The notes beneath the pieces are model-generated. The model ran no database searches, had not been told where the DNA came from, and saw nothing but the letters and a program-made list of their open reading frames with translations. Position numbers and translations under genes: made by a program. Below, one piece after another: positions 1 through 12,660 of a stretch of DNA of 64,000 nt. How positions within the stretch are numbered: position 1 is the stretch's first letter; each line of letters begins with the position of its first letter. The stretch is from Toxonevra muliebris (Eukaryota > Arthropoda > Insecta > Diptera > Pallopteridae): assembly GCA_963691655.1 (NCBI GenBank), contig OY829329.1, forward strand, positions 9,252,708-9,316,707, in the 5' to 3' direction.

Positions 1-480
1 ACAACACTATCAAAATTACAAAAACAAATGCATATGGAACAGACAAAACAAAAACAAAGATTCATATAAAAAAAAAGAAAGAAGGGGAAGAGAGAGTTGA
101 CGCTGCTCTCACCTGTTATAATTTCGATGTGCATAGAAATCTCTCTCTCTCTCTCCTGTAACCATTGGGAATGAAACAAACTTTTTCTGTACCTCTGTTA
201 AATTTTGAAATTTGGACGTCACTATCACTCACCTGTTATAATTTTGTATTAAATCGTCTCAAAAATTGTACTAAATAACATGAAATTGTAGTGAATTTTT
301 TTATTAAATATGAAAAGTGAAATTTTTATTAATTTTATTATCTTAAACATTGTATCGATATTGATACATATTTTTTTTCTAAATTACGAATATAAATTTT
401 AGTTTAGTTTAACAAAAACAAAAAAATATGAACTTGTTTGTTAAATTCTATTTAAAATTCTTTCGTAATAGGAAGGTAGA
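1..480. other. AT-rich non-coding spacer
   Basis: No supported gene. The stretch carries GA/CT microsatellites and one short direct repeat: the word TCACCTGTTATAATTT occurs near 109 and again near 229, 120 bp apart. The GAGAGAGTTGACG context around 94 faintly resembles the tandem unit at 37229-37790 (GAGAGAGCTGACGTCA). It may be an old relative of that unit, but the match is short. Confidence 0.5.
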
Positions 481-1420
481 AAATAATTGAAATTGTGCAA
501 TTTTACCGAAAAAAGTACGGTTGTACCGAAAAAAGTACAATTGTATTGAAAATTTATGCCATTCTACTGAAAATTATTTCCTGGTAGGAAAGTAGAAAAT
601 AATTGAAATTGTACAGTTGTACCGAAAAAAGTACAATTGTAGCGAAAAAATTTTCTACTGAAAATTCTTTTGTAGTAAGAAAATAGAAAATAATTGAAAT
701 TGTGCAATTGTACCGAAAAAAGTACAAGTGTTTGGAAATAAGTACAATTTTATTGAAAATATCAAGTACAGTTGTACCGAAAAAAATACAATTGTACCGA
801 AAAAAATTTCTACTGAAAATTCTTTTGTTGTAGGAAAATAGAAAAATAATTGAAATTGTACAGTTTTACCGAAAAAAGTACAATTGTACCGAAAATAAAT
901 TCTACTGAAAATTCTTTTGTAGTAGAAAAATAGAAAATAATTGAAATTGTGCAATTGTACCGAAAAAAGTACAGCTGTTCCGAAAAAGCACAATTTTATT
1001 GTAAATATCATACTGAAAATTCTTTCCTGGTTGAAAAGTAGAAAATAATTGAAATTGTACAGTTGTACCGAAAAAAGTACAATTGTAGCGAAAAACATTT
1101 CTACTGAAAATTCTTTTTTGTAGGAAAATAGAAAATAATTGAAATTGTGCAATTGTACCGAAAAAAGTACAAGTGTTTGGAAATAAGTACAATTTTATTG
1201 AAAATATCATGCCATTCTACTGAAAATTCTTTCCTGGTAGAAAAGTAGAAAATAATTGAAATTGTACAGTTGTACCGAAAAAAGTACAATTGTACCAAAA
1301 AAAGTACAATTGTACCAAAAAAGTACAATTGCACCGAAAAAAGCACAACTTTACTGAAAAAGTACAATTGTACCGGAAAAAGTAAAACTGTACCGAAAAT
1401 ATCACACTTTCAATATGAGG
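481..1420. repeat. 20-bp-period tandem array, GTACAATTGTACCGAAAAAA
   Basis: About 0.94 kb built on the 20-bp unit GTACAATTGTACCGAAAAAA, which contains the perfect 12-bp palindrome GTACAATTGTAC. Interspersed longer segments (AAAATAGAAAATAATTGAAATTG and variants) create a higher-order copy: the segment with AGTACAAGTGTTTGGAAAT at 721 returns at 1166, 445 bp apart. Open frames on the minus strand here are just the repeat read through and show the same F/Y/N-rich pattern in more than one frame, so they are not genes. The array shares period and core with the one at 50247-52350. Confidence 0.9.
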
Positions 1421-4094
1421 ATGTCTTAAATTTTTAAATTTTATTATCAATTATGCAATTTACCTTGAGTTCCGCAGCTGTTACTCAGTTCTGTTGTATG
1501 GTGGCTATAAATTTTTCATACCATCTTTCTTTGTCGCATAGCGCGTTCCAGTCAAACAAACAAACAAATATAGCTTCAGCGATTTAGAAATCGTTTCATT
1601 TTAAAATATTTATTTGAACATAAATACAAAGGCTAAACTAACAATTTTCTTTTCCATTTGACATCGGTGATTTCAAAAAACCAAAAAAAAAAAAAACACT
1701 CAATGGATTCATTTCCGTTCCAACATGCTCGACAATATTTTACGATAGTTCAACAAAACTTTCTAGAGATACATACCATGTAGAATTTGTGTAGGTGCAT
1801 GTGTGTGTGTGTACCTTTCCTATTCATCTAGCGCATTTAAGTATAAAATTTTTTATTTGCTAAGCAAACCAATTCAAAAAGATTGTCGTAATTTTTATGA
1901 CCCCTAAAGGCACATCAGTCTACATCTACCTCCCAACCCAACGTTTATAATTCATCACGCAATATATAAACTCAAAAGCAAGAAAAAAAAACGAAACAGG
2001 AAGGAAAACTTATTTAAAAGCTGTAAACGCAGTAAAATGAAATAAAATAAAATAAAAAAAAAGAAGAAAAACTTTTTTAGTCTATTCGAACGATATCTAA
2101 AGTGTTAAATCACCTGATGCCGTCAGCATGATTTTAGGCGCATAAATCTTACGAGCAAATTTTGCCACAATCAACTCACACACACACACACACATATATA
2201 TATAAAAAAACCCAGATCGACCGACCAACACTAACATAAATACACCACCAACAACAAAACAAACACAAGCCAATTGAGCAGCTTATCAGTGCCCAAGAGA
2301 GATAGAGCCAAGATGGCCTTAGGAGGATTTTAAGAGGAGGAGAAGAAGAGAGAAAAGAAGCGGGGCATGAGGAATTGAATGAAATTGGTAAAAGGTTGTG
2401 CAAAAACTGGCGACAAGCCGACAAAAAAAGGTTCAAAAATATATTTTACAACTTTTTGTTTGTATGTATGTGTGTGAAGGTGAGAGTGAGAGAGAGAGAT
2501 AAAGAGAGAGCATTTGAATTTGCGGATGATTTAAGACGTTGTATTTGGTAGTGTTGTATGTATGTATATGAATCTAGATCTAAAACTGCTGAAAAGTGCC
2601 GTTTCATTTTCTCTTCTCTATCATACAAAGAAGAGAACGTCTGCCGACTTCGAAGGAAAGTACGAGGGAGTGAGTTTGAGGAGAGATAACTTTGTTGATT
2701 ATTTTGTAGTGTTTCATTTTCAACTCACGTTGCTTACAATCAGCATGAATAGCAGCAGTTAAGAGAGTGGGAGAAGAAAAAGCAAAGGAGAAAGAAGTTT
2801 TATTGCTTGTTTTTTATATGCACCGAAAACTTATTATCAAGATTTGTTTAGTTTTACTGTGTGTGTGTGTGTATTTTTATCAGTGTGCCAGTGAGTTTTT
2901 GTGCAAAATGAGTGGTCAACATTCAGTTTCATTTGGGAGAGGTGGTGAACACACACACACACATACACACATATAAAACGAAGAAGTGAAAGTCATAAAT
3001 ATTGAGTATATTTTGTTTTTTCCTCTTGATTTGAAATAAATCGCTTTGTAAACAATTTTTATTATTGCGTATTAAAATGATTTTTTGTGCATATTTAGCA
3101 CAAAATTTTTGGGGAATATTTCTTTTGCTTGTTTGTTTGTTATTTCTTTATTTTTGTTTTTTTTTTTTTTTTTTTTTTTTTGGAGTTGAAATGGAAGAAA
3201 AAACTTAAGTTAAATGTTAATATTTGTTATTAATACAAATTGAAACTAATTTGCCCAGTTATTTTTCTTTAACTGCCTGCAAAAATATTTCAATATGTTT
3301 TCATAAGAGTTTTGTACAGAAATTCGACAATTAAACATCATATTTTTTAGGAATCATTTGCAGTGAACTTATTCCATTAATCCATATCGTCCCGGTACTA
3401 GAGGCCATGATCCAATTTGGAAAATTTTCTAAGCACAATTTACACATGTCTTCAATAAGAAATTTTAGTACTAAAAAAAAAAATTGGTTTCTGAATTTTA
3501 GAGGGTATAGTATTTTTGGCTTACCCCAAGAAAATAAGGTGACCGGGTGTAAAAAAAACTAAGAAAAATTCTACATCACATCATGAGCCACAAGTATTCA
3601 CAGTATTTCAGAAGTTATTATAAGTTAACAACAGAAAATATACATTTTTGTTGAATTTTGCTTATTTCTCCATACATTTTTTTTACAAAAGTTTGGTTAG
3701 CTGTAGCTTCAGTAAAATATATGAAGATCTGTAAAGTTATAATTTCCACATCAAGTTTTTTATTTTATCTAGGTGAATTTCCTATTTCAAAGCAAAATAA
3801 TTAATTTTACTATTTTTTGTTGGTTTTTCAAAACCACCTTCCAAAAAAGTATGTCGTCTGTTCACCTGGCCTTGAAGTCAGATGAAACACAATATTTTTA
3901 AATTATCTAAAGTCAGTATATATAGAATCATTAAACAGTAATTACTTTTGGGAAAAATTTATAAATGTGTTTTTGACGAATTTTCAAAGTTGAGACGATA
4001 TGAGTAAACAAGCGATACAAAAAATTATTCTCTGTGGTGAATAACATCAACAACAAAACTATCACTTTTAGTATTTAAGCATGAATAACGGAAC
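1421..4094. other. Gene-poor spacer with microsatellites
   Basis: AT-rich sequence with (GT)n near 1800 and 2850, (CA)n near 2177 and 2949, GA tracts near 2490 and a 20+ base poly-T near 3160-3180. Short open frames here coincide with these tracts and have no recognisable protein features. No RNA gene or splice-bounded exon could be supported. Confidence 0.5.
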
Positions 4095-4143
4095 ATTTTT
4101 TGTTTCTCTCTTTCTTTCTTTTTGACATAGTGAAAACCAAGCA
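4095..4143 (-). mobile_element. MITE family B, single end
   Basis: The sequence ending CATAGTGAAAACCAAGCA at 4126-4143 is the exact reverse complement of the left terminal repeat of the MITE at 47252-47358 (TGCTTGGTTTTCACTATG). Similarity continues inward through GTCAAAAAGA and the GA-rich stretch. Only one end is visible here, so this is a truncated or solo-end copy. Confidence 0.65.
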
Positions 4144-4146
4144 ATA

Positions 4147-4318
4147 GTGACCGAAATACTAACAACATATATGATTTCTTGTTTTGTTGTTGTAAATTTA
4201 TTCATTTCTCAATACCACAAAAACAACTTTTTAGTCTCTCAGTTTTTCGCTTTGTAATGCCGTTAGTGTGGAATGAATCTCACCAGCAGCATATATGCAT
4301 GTGCTCATTGTAGTATAC

Positions 4319-4352
<34 letters not shown>

Positions 4353-6708
4353 CAGGTTTACGACTACATTTATCAAAAAGAAGAAGAAGAAGAAACTACA
4401 AAATTTGGCAACTACACGACTACATGGCTTTATTTGCAGTTGTGGGCGAATTAGTATTAATTTTGACAGCGGCAAAACCGAAAATGAGAGAAATGATAGA
4501 AGGTATACAAAACACAAGTAGAAAAAAGAGAGTATCATTTTGTTTGTTTTGAAATACGATAGATGCGGCTTGTTGTTGCAGTAGGTTATTAATTTCTCTC
4601 CTTCATTACCGATGACAATTGAGAGCGACAGCAACTTCACTTATGTAGTTGCAAGGTTCTAGTTCTCTCTGCGAGTAGTAGACAGGCTAGATATATTTTT
4701 CATCGGTCTCTTGACTTCACTCCAAGCATAATGATATAAACACAACCAAAGCAGCCGGCCTCAGCTTCGACAACAAACACACAGAATTTTACAAATTTGT
4801 ATGGGAACAAATTTCTGCGGCTTGCTGCCGCCTCAACGACGCTACACTAGATTCTATTCAAATTTTCTCAACTTCACAATGTTTTCTCTCTTGTGAGAGG
4901 GGAAACATTGCCATATTTTTCAAAAAAAAAGCCAAGTGCTGCCAAGTTTTAGTGCGAAAATATATGTATTTTTTTCTCTTCATGTATTGAAGACCAAGTG
5001 CCCAACTCTTTTTTCGTTTTTTTTATGAATTTTTTTTGCTCTCTTAAATTGAGAGCGTAAGAACTTCATATGAAAAAAAAACGAATCTAAGCATTCGGTC
5101 GGTAACTCCGCCCCTTTAAGAGAATAAAGAAATTATAAATGAGTGATGCAAAGAGCGAGAGAGAAAGTAATTGCGACGCGAGTAAAAAATTTGTAGTGTT
5201 GCTATCGAAATTAGTTTATTATTTCAAAAACTTTCTAGTGAGGGAAATTTCAAATAAGTTCTTCTGAGCTATGTGTGCGTTATAAATGGGAGTTTCATTC
5301 CTTAAACAGTTATATCAATTCAATCTGTAATGCCAAAGTATTGAGATTATTTCGGAAATGAATTTTAATTAGCCCATTCATCAGAACCAGACCTGATTCC
5401 TTCATATTAACATCGAATCATTGTAGCGAATTTCTACAACCTTTCACTAAATTTCATGTCATTTACTTCTTCTTCATTGTTGTTGTTATTTTCTTTGTAC
5501 ACTTAGTCGTAATATATCAAATTAATACATTATTAGTAAAAGCTTCTTTGAAATTCCATAAATTCCATTGCTTGCTCCCTTCGTCATTGGAATTCGAAAA
5601 CTATGTGCACAATAAACATCCGCTTAAATCGTACTTCCGCTTAAGCTTTACATCCGGTCTTTAGTTTCGCCTCACTACAAAACTAACAGCGACAAACAAC
5701 AACAGGAAGTAACTCTCTCACTCTCTCTCTCTCCCTCTCTCTCTTGCAAACTACATACTACTTGAGAGAGAAAAACTGAAAGCTTAAAACTTGTGATGAA
5801 GTTAAAGCAGACGCAGCAGACAAAAACGGAAGTATTTGGCTAAAAATAGAAAAGCAAAACAAAAACTTTGTTGCATTTACTACTACAACAACAGCAGTAC
5901 ACTTCATACCATCTTAACCAGCACTACCAGGCACCAACACTAATACAAACATTGAATATCATATGAGAGAGTGTGTGTTTGTGTGTGTATTTATGTTATT
6001 ATGTGTAAGTTTTGCTTTCAAGTGGCCGTGCCCAAGGAGAATGTTCTCGAAAGAAAAAAAAAAAAAAAAAGAAAAATTGTTTCTATTCAAGCGGGTGGGT
6101 TGCGACGAGAAAGTCTTCCATCTTATGTGGTGAAAAAATTAAGTAGAAATTTAATAGCTTGTCCACTTGAAAGTATATATATGTAACTAAAGCCCATTAT
6201 CTGTTCTCTTCGTTATAGAAAAAGTTGTCATTGCAATCCATGTGTCGTGTGTAATCAACAATTTAAATCTCATTTTCAAGGTTGTCCAGTGTTGATATTC
6301 ATTTCTAAAAGGTTTTCACACTTCAACTATGCAATGCATAGAGAACTTGGTTAGAGAACTTCGTCTTACTTACATTATTTTATTGCATTTTCTTTCAAGG
6401 TTTCTTGTTCTTCTTTGCCTTCTTCTTCGTCTTCTTCTTGTTCATTATTTTGCTTTTTGTTTCCGTTTTTTCAATAATCAACAACAATGAATTTTTCAAA
6501 TCAACAACAACAAGTTTTGTTGATTTTTGAAATGAAAAGCTGTAAAGTTTTTTAAGTAGAAAGTTTTAATCTACAAAGACTGCACCAGATGTTTGAAATA
6601 TGTAGGTGCATGTGAAGCTAAAGGAACAAGAGGATACAGTGGAGTTAATTGTTATAATTTTTGATTAAAAATTGTTATAGAAATTAGTTTTGAATTATGA
6701 GAATTTAA
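4147..6708. other. Non-coding spacer with GA/CT tracts
   Basis: Contains (GA)n at 4322-4350, a CT tract at 5715-5745, poly-A/AG runs and one MITE (listed separately at 4985-5112). Open frames here run through the GA repeat and are spurious. No gene is supported. Confidence 0.45.
4985..5112. mobile_element. MITE family A, degenerate copy
   Basis: The centre is the family-A palindrome CTCTTAAATTGAGAGCG followed by TAAGAACTTCATATGAAAA, as in the well-preserved copy at 47562-47691. The outer parts match too: GACCAAGTGCC on the left corresponds to GACCGAGTGCC, and GCATTCGGTCGGT on the right to GGCACTCGGTCGAT. The outermost GGCGAATTC terminal repeats are eroded and no target duplication is clear. 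Confidence 0.7.
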
Positions 6709-7085
6709 GGACTGGGGGGTGAAGGAATGAGGGGATGAAGGGGTGAAGGACTGAAGTGGTGAAGGACTGAGGGGGTGAAGGACTGAGGGGGTGAAGGACT
6801 GAGGGGTGAAGGGCTGAGGGGGTGAAGGACTGAGGGGTGAAGGGCTGAGGGGGTCATGGAGTGAGGGGAGAAGGACTGAGGGGTGAAGAAATGAGGGGAT
6901 GAAGGACTGAAGTGGTGAAGGACAGATAGGGTGAAGGACTGATTAGGTGAAGGACTGAGGGGTGAAGGAGTAAGGGGTGAGGGGTTGAAAGAGTAAAGGA
7001 GTGAGGGGGTGAAAAACTAAGGGTGAAAGGACTAAGGTGGTGAAGGGATGAAGGGTAAAGGGGTGAGAAGGTGAAGAATTGAAAG
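6709..7085. repeat. G-rich ~17-bp tandem array, GTGAAGGACTGAGGGGG
   Basis: Repeats of GTGAAGGACTGAGGGGG with variants (GAAGGGCTGAGGGG, GAAGGAATGAGGGG) run for about 375 bp and degrade toward the right end. The + strand is purine-rich, with closely spaced runs of three to six G, so it could form G-quadruplexes. It stands out from AT-rich flanks. It has no coding potential. Confidence 0.9.
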
Positions 7086-9849
7086 ACGAGAGTTTAAACT
7101 CAGTGGCAAAGCTTCAAGTCAAAGTTTCGAGGTACAACTGATGAAATTTCATGATAGTTTTTTAGGAGACTATGAAAATTAAATCTAGAGGTTAATTTTC
7201 AAAGTCATGACTTAAGTTCATGTCAATTTCGTTATTTGAAGTTATATATAAACAGGTTAATGAACAAATGTAGACATCACAACAACAATGTATAAAGGGA
7301 GATTGGATTCCAAATATCTTCAAACGAAGTTAATTGAAATATTGGCTGCATTCACGACATTCATCAATTGCTAAACAGTTGCAGCTCATAAATTTTCGTG
7401 TCGTGAACATGCTGCTACTTTTAGCGTTAACGTTTCTATTGTGAATAACTTTTTGCTATTTTTCCTCTTTAACAAAACCAAAAACTTAATTAATGAATAT
7501 AAAAAATTTAATGTTTTTGAAAAGTATGTTTGACGATGGCGTTAATATGAATATGTTTTGTCAAATATGACAGCCAGAATCAAAAAAATGAATATATATA
7601 TAAAAAAATAGATAAACATAAGCCGCTGTACAAAAATCAACCGGTGAAAAGTATCATAAAAATTTTTCGCTACCAAAAATGGCGCTTGCTCACTGAAACT
7701 GGTGTCATTCACAATAGAATTTTACAATTATTTAGGAATTGATGAGTTTCGTGAATGCATGACATGACATCAAATGACCAAAAATTGAGGAAAAATTGAA
7801 TGAAAAAATTTCTTTACTTTTTTTTTAATATTTTTTTTTATTCGATATTCGAATAATGGGGAAAAACCCAAACGATACAAGGTAGAAAAAACTGATTTCA
7901 AAAAAACCGAGTCGATCTCGTCAGTATATATTAGCTGCAAGAGCACTTGAGAGTTTTTTAGGCCCACTGTCACTCCATGCACTCGTACAATGCAATTCCT
8001 CACCTTATTATCGTCAACTCAATGTAGAACGACAACAACAAAAGCGCAAAACTTCTGTTGCAGGTATTTTCATATGAAAAAAAACAACAACATTAAAAAT
8101 AAAGAACAACAAGAGAGAACAGCAACAACAACAACAATGGCGGCAATGGCAACAAAACCAAAAGCAAATCAACAAAAAAAAATAACTTACTACAAAAATA
8201 CACCAACACAAGTAAAAAAAAATTCTCACGCACACTTACATGCACACAAAAGCAACTTTACAGTTAATGCAATATAATAGTAAAAAAGACGAGAGAGAGA
8301 GAGAAAAAAACACAAACTCTAAGGAACATTGTGGGAATGTGAAACATGCGCTTAGAAAACGATCTACAAGTGCAGAACTAACTACAAAGTGCGACAAACA
8401 TACAGGGTGATGGTGGTGGTGGGGAAAAAAGTTATACAAACAAAAAAAAAAACAAGGTAAAAAGAAAAAAAAAGAAATAGAAAAGCATGCATTTGTTTGG
8501 CGTTTGTTGTGTGGAATTGAAGACAATAAACAAAAAGGGAAAATTGAGAGGAAAGCAGAGAAAATGGCAAAAGAAAAGAAATGAAAAAAAAAGCAAAAAA
8601 AAGTTAAACAAAATGCCCCCGTAAAGGAATCAAGCAAGCGTAACTGATACGGTGATGAGCTATGCTTGAGTTGAGATGTTGCCGCAATTCGCGCCCGCAT
8701 TTACAAATGTTTGCAACATTTTTCGTTTTCGTATTTCGTTGTTGTTGTTGTTGTTATTGCTGTTTTTTGCTGTTTTTGCTGTTCTTTGCCTTTACAATGG
8801 AAAAGGCACTAGGAAAATAAAAGAGAAAACACAAATCGTTCAAATTTCGTAAATATGCGGCGTTGTAATTTTGCGGGAAACAACGACAAGGGAATGAGAA
8901 AACCTGGAAGGCACTTAACGAGGACGCTTCAAGTGGAATACTGTAATACATTCGGAGTAATACCATAGCAGCAACAATCTAAGAATATTGCTGCAACAGA
9001 AATTACACATAGAAACTTGAAGGCACAAAATTTTTGCTGCATGAAGTTTACTAGTTATTTACTGATTACTCGGGTACAGGAAACAGGGAATGGTGGAGGG
9101 GACCGAGGGGTAATAATATATAGCAAGGGATTTTTGTTCAAAACGAAGAAATCTTTGATGAATTTTGAGGTTGTTGAAGAATAAAAAAAAAAAAAATAAT
9201 AAGAGAGAGCAATCCTTAAACTAGAAAAAGAAAGACGTTTGTTACATTTAATATATAAAAATAGAGAATAGAAAGAAAATTAATTGGTCAAAAAATAAAA
9301 TTACATTGTAAATGTGTTTGTGTGAATGATAAGCGAGTCGAGACTTAGTGTGTATATGTATGTATGTGTTTGTAAGTGAGTATGATGGGCATGCACATGT
9401 ATCGAGAAAAGAAAGAATTCTTGTAGTTGTAATTAATTTTAATGAGGCACAGCGAATGAAAGAAAGTTGCTGTACGAGGATTTTTAGTTAGGCTTTAAAA
9501 GTTTTGTTTTTTTTCTACTTAATTTGAGTAAAGTTGAAATGTTTAGTTGTTCATTTTTGATTAAAGTAAAATTTAATTGGGTGAAAATATACAAGATAAA
9601 AGTTTAATTGCAGTATAGTGTATTTTATTGAACTACTTACTTGGTATACATTTTATATAAAAATATATTAAATAATTTAAATGGAGTTGGCGAACAATTT
9701 TAGAGACTTATATATACGTATATAGTGGCTAGTTCAGAAAAAAAGATTGTAGGCTTGCAGTTTTTAACTAGAATTTGAATGCTTTATAACTCTTAAAAAT
9801 CTTTCCACAGCGCAAATATCTATTAAAATGTGCCAAAATGTGGGTCTCA
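7086..9849. other. Non-coding spacer, CAA/TTG-rich
   Basis: AT-rich sequence with many CAACAACAA or TTGTTGTTG runs (8025-8200, 8735-8790). The long open frames on both strands at 7990-8700 are the N/T/K-rich and F/S/C-rich readings of these tracts. No gene, RNA or transposon end could be supported. Confidence 0.45.
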
Positions 9850-10345
9850 CCTTCCTTCCCCTCGGGTAAAAATATAACCGAGACGACAACATCAAAGAAC
9901 ACAAACTTGCTCTCTGGGTTTCTTATTCTCTTGATCTCTCTCTCTCTCTTCTCAACTAATACTCTCTCATTTGAGTGCCATTCTTATAAGTTCCCATGAG
10001 AAATAGTCAATTAGTTGACACATTATTACAACGGGTTCTCTCACCTCCCTTGATCTCTCTCTTCTCAACTAATACTCCTTCATTTACATAAATAAATACA
10101 GTTGTAGTTTTGTAGTAATAAATAAATTACGTGCTTTTGGTTACTTGGCTGAGTTTGCGAATACCCACCCAACGATGATTTCTCTCACCTCTCTTGATCT
10201 CTTCATTTTCTACTAATACTCTCTCATTTAAGTACAATTGTAGTTTTGTAGTAATAAATAAATTATGTGCTTTTGGCTACTCGGCTACTCTTACGAGTAC
10301 ACAACGACGATTTCTCTCACCTTTTTTCTTTGGTTAAACGGTATT
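9850..10345 (-). mobile_element. Dispersed repeat family D (minus-orientation copy) with internal tandem units
   Basis: Contains three irregular tandem units, each with TTGATCTCT…CTAATACTCTCTCATTT. ACTAATACT falls at 9955, 10068 and 10212 (spacings 113 and 144 bp). The right border TTTGGTTAAACGGTATTGTG (10330-10349) is the reverse complement of the left border of the copy at 18385 (CACAATACCGTTTAACCAAA). The other border carries AACACAAACTTGCTCTCTGGG, shared with 15815-15835 and 18685-18705. No coding capacity or clear target duplication; class unknown. Confidence 0.75.
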
Positions 10346-10494
10346 GTGTGGAGGGGGAGGGGGGCGGGGTTTGGAAACCAAAAAGATGAGAGTGTATTGC
10401 ATATTGTATTCTAACGTTGACATATCAATGCGCGATGAGATTGAAGTTCTCTCCCTCTTTCGCTCTTCAACGTCTTTCAACTAATTAACCCAAA

Positions 10495-10634
10495 TATGCC
10501 CATTGTCCTATATGTACATAAGTCACTTCAGATGTTTATTTTGATTTAATTTTGATTAAATGAGAATATATTCTATCAAAATAAAAACTTTTTGAAGTGT
10601 ACTAAATATAGGCCATTGGCCATATCTGGGTTAA
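10495..10634. mobile_element. piggyBac-like MITE with TTAA duplications
   Basis: The 132-bp core at 10499-10630 begins CCCAAATATGCCCATTG and ends in a matching inverted copy (reverse complement begins CCCAGATATGGCCAATGG). It is flanked on both sides by TTAA (10495-10498 and 10631-10634). The inverted similarity continues for about 45 bp per arm (CCTATAT, CACTTCA). TTAA target duplications and CCC…GGG ends are the hallmark of piggyBac-superfamily elements. It has no open frame, so it is non-autonomous. Confidence 0.8.
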
Positions 10635-10689
10635 GTAAAAAAAAATATATATATATGTAAAGAAAATTGAGTAATTTTTATAATTTATG

Positions 10690-12660
10690 TTTAGGGTAAA
10701 AAATACTGCCACCCAACAATTTGACTAACAGAAATCTAAAATTTCAGGGTCAAATCATATTTATTTCTTTTTTTCTTCTGAATACTTTTAAAATTTTGGT
10801 CCAAATTGAAGTTTGAATTTGTTCTCCTTTTTCGGTCTAATTTTTGGTTTGAGTTTGGTCTAATTTTTGTTTTAAATTATTGTTTGATTTTGATTTGAAT
10901 TTTGACCCTTATTTAGCTATTTTATGGTCTGAGTTTGGCCTCCTTTTGCCCAAATTTTTAATCTGAACGATGTTTTCTTTTGGTCTGTGTATGTTCTGAG
11001 TTTTTGTTTAAAATATGGTCTAAATTTCTGTCTGAGTTTGGTCTCGTTTTGGTTGATATTTCAGTTTGGATTTTGGTAAGAATTTTATTCTGAATTTTGT
11101 TCTGGATGTTGTTTTTAATTTGAAATTCTATTTCTTTGTGTTTGGTCTAAATATTTGTTTGATTTCCAACCTGAATTCTAGTTCGATTTTTATGTGAATT
11201 TTAATCTGATTTTTGACTTGAACTTTAGTCTAAGTTCTGAAATTTTTAGTCTAAGTTCTGATCTAAATTTTTTATCTAATTTTTAGTCTAAATAGTTGTC
11301 TGACATTCGACCTAAATTCTAGTTCGTTTTTTTTGCCTGAATTTTAGTCTGATTTTGGACTTAAATTTTAATCTAAATTATGTCTACATTTTTGGTCTAA
11401 ATTTTTTTTCTAAATTTTTGGTCTAAATTTTGGTCTAAATTTTGGTCTAAATTTTGGTCTAAATATTTGCCTGATTTCCGACCTGAATTCTAGCTCGATT
11501 TTTTGTCTGAATTTTAACCTTATTTGTGACTTGAACTGTAGTCTAAATTCTGATCTAAATTTTTGGGATAAATTTTGGTCTAAATTTTGGTCTAAATATT
11601 TGTCTGACATTCGACCTAAATTCTAGTTCGTTTTTTTTTTTTGTCTGAATTTTAATCTGATTTTGGACTTGAATTTTAGTCTCAGTTCTGATCTAAATTT
11701 TTGATCTATGTTTTGGTCTAAATATTTGTCTGACATTCGATCTAAATTCTAGTACGTTTTTTTTTTGTCTGAATTTTAATCTAATTTTGAACTTAAATTT
11801 TAGTCTAAATTTTGGTCTAAATTTTTGGTCTAAATTTTGGCATAAATTTTGGTCTGAATTTTGGTCTAAATTTTGGTCTTAATTTTGGCCTAAATTTTGG
11901 TCTAAATTTTGGTCTAAATTTTTGGTCTAAATTTTTGGTCTAAATTTTTGGTCTAAATTTTTGGTCTAAATTTTTGGTCTAAATTTTTGGTCTAAATTTT
12001 GGCCTAAATTTTGTTCTGAATTTTGGTCTAAATTTTTGGTCTGACCTTAAAATGTTATTTTTTTTTATTTATATTTGGTTTGATTTTTAGTCTGATATTT
12101 GGTCTACTTTTGGTCTGCCATTGATCTTATTTTGGTCTGAATTCTTTCTTAAATATTTACCTTTATTTGATTTCTTTTTAGATCAGTGTTTGGTCGAATT
12201 TTCAGTTTGGATTTAAATTTAAATTTTCATCTCAGTTTTGATTTGAATTTGGACTCTTTTCGGTCTATATTAGGTCCGCTTACCGGTTTGAAATTTAGGC
12301 AAATTTTCGATCTGATTTTTGGGTTGAGATTTAGTATGAGTTTTGGTCTAATTTTCGATATGAATTCTGGTGGTCTGAATTTTCGACTGACTTTGGTCTA
12401 AATTTTCGACTGAGTTTTGGTCTAAATTTTCGACTGAGTTTTGGTCTAACTTTTTGAATGAGTTTTGGTCTAATCTTTGGTTGTCATTTTGATTCGACTT
12501 TGGTCTAAATTTGGTATCTTTTTGGTTAAAGTTTTTATTTAAGTTTTAGTCAGACTTTGATCGAATTTTAATCCAGAATTTCAGTCTGGAATCGGGTCTG
12601 GAATTTGGTCTGGATTTTGGCCTGAATTTTGATCTGAATTCGGGCTGGGATTTGGGTCTT
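10690..12660. repeat. Degenerate GGTCTAAATTTT array (~2 kb)
   Basis: Nearly 2 kb of a 14-15-bp unit, TTTTGGTCTAAAT, cleanest at 11800-12030 and drifting outward into variants (GGTCTGAATTT, GGTTTGAATTT, GATTTTAGTCTG). The pattern suggests central homogenisation with decaying edges. The same unit appears inverted at 30195-30520 and 33283-33660. Open frames inside show DQNLDQNL- or FRPKFRPK-like periodicity that mirrors the DNA repeat and are not genes. Confidence 0.9.

Noticed and set aside
3381..4004. Possible TIR pair CATATCGTC…GACGATATG
   Set aside because: Only about 10 of 14 bases match, no target duplication is visible, and the 620-bp interior matches nothing else in the window.
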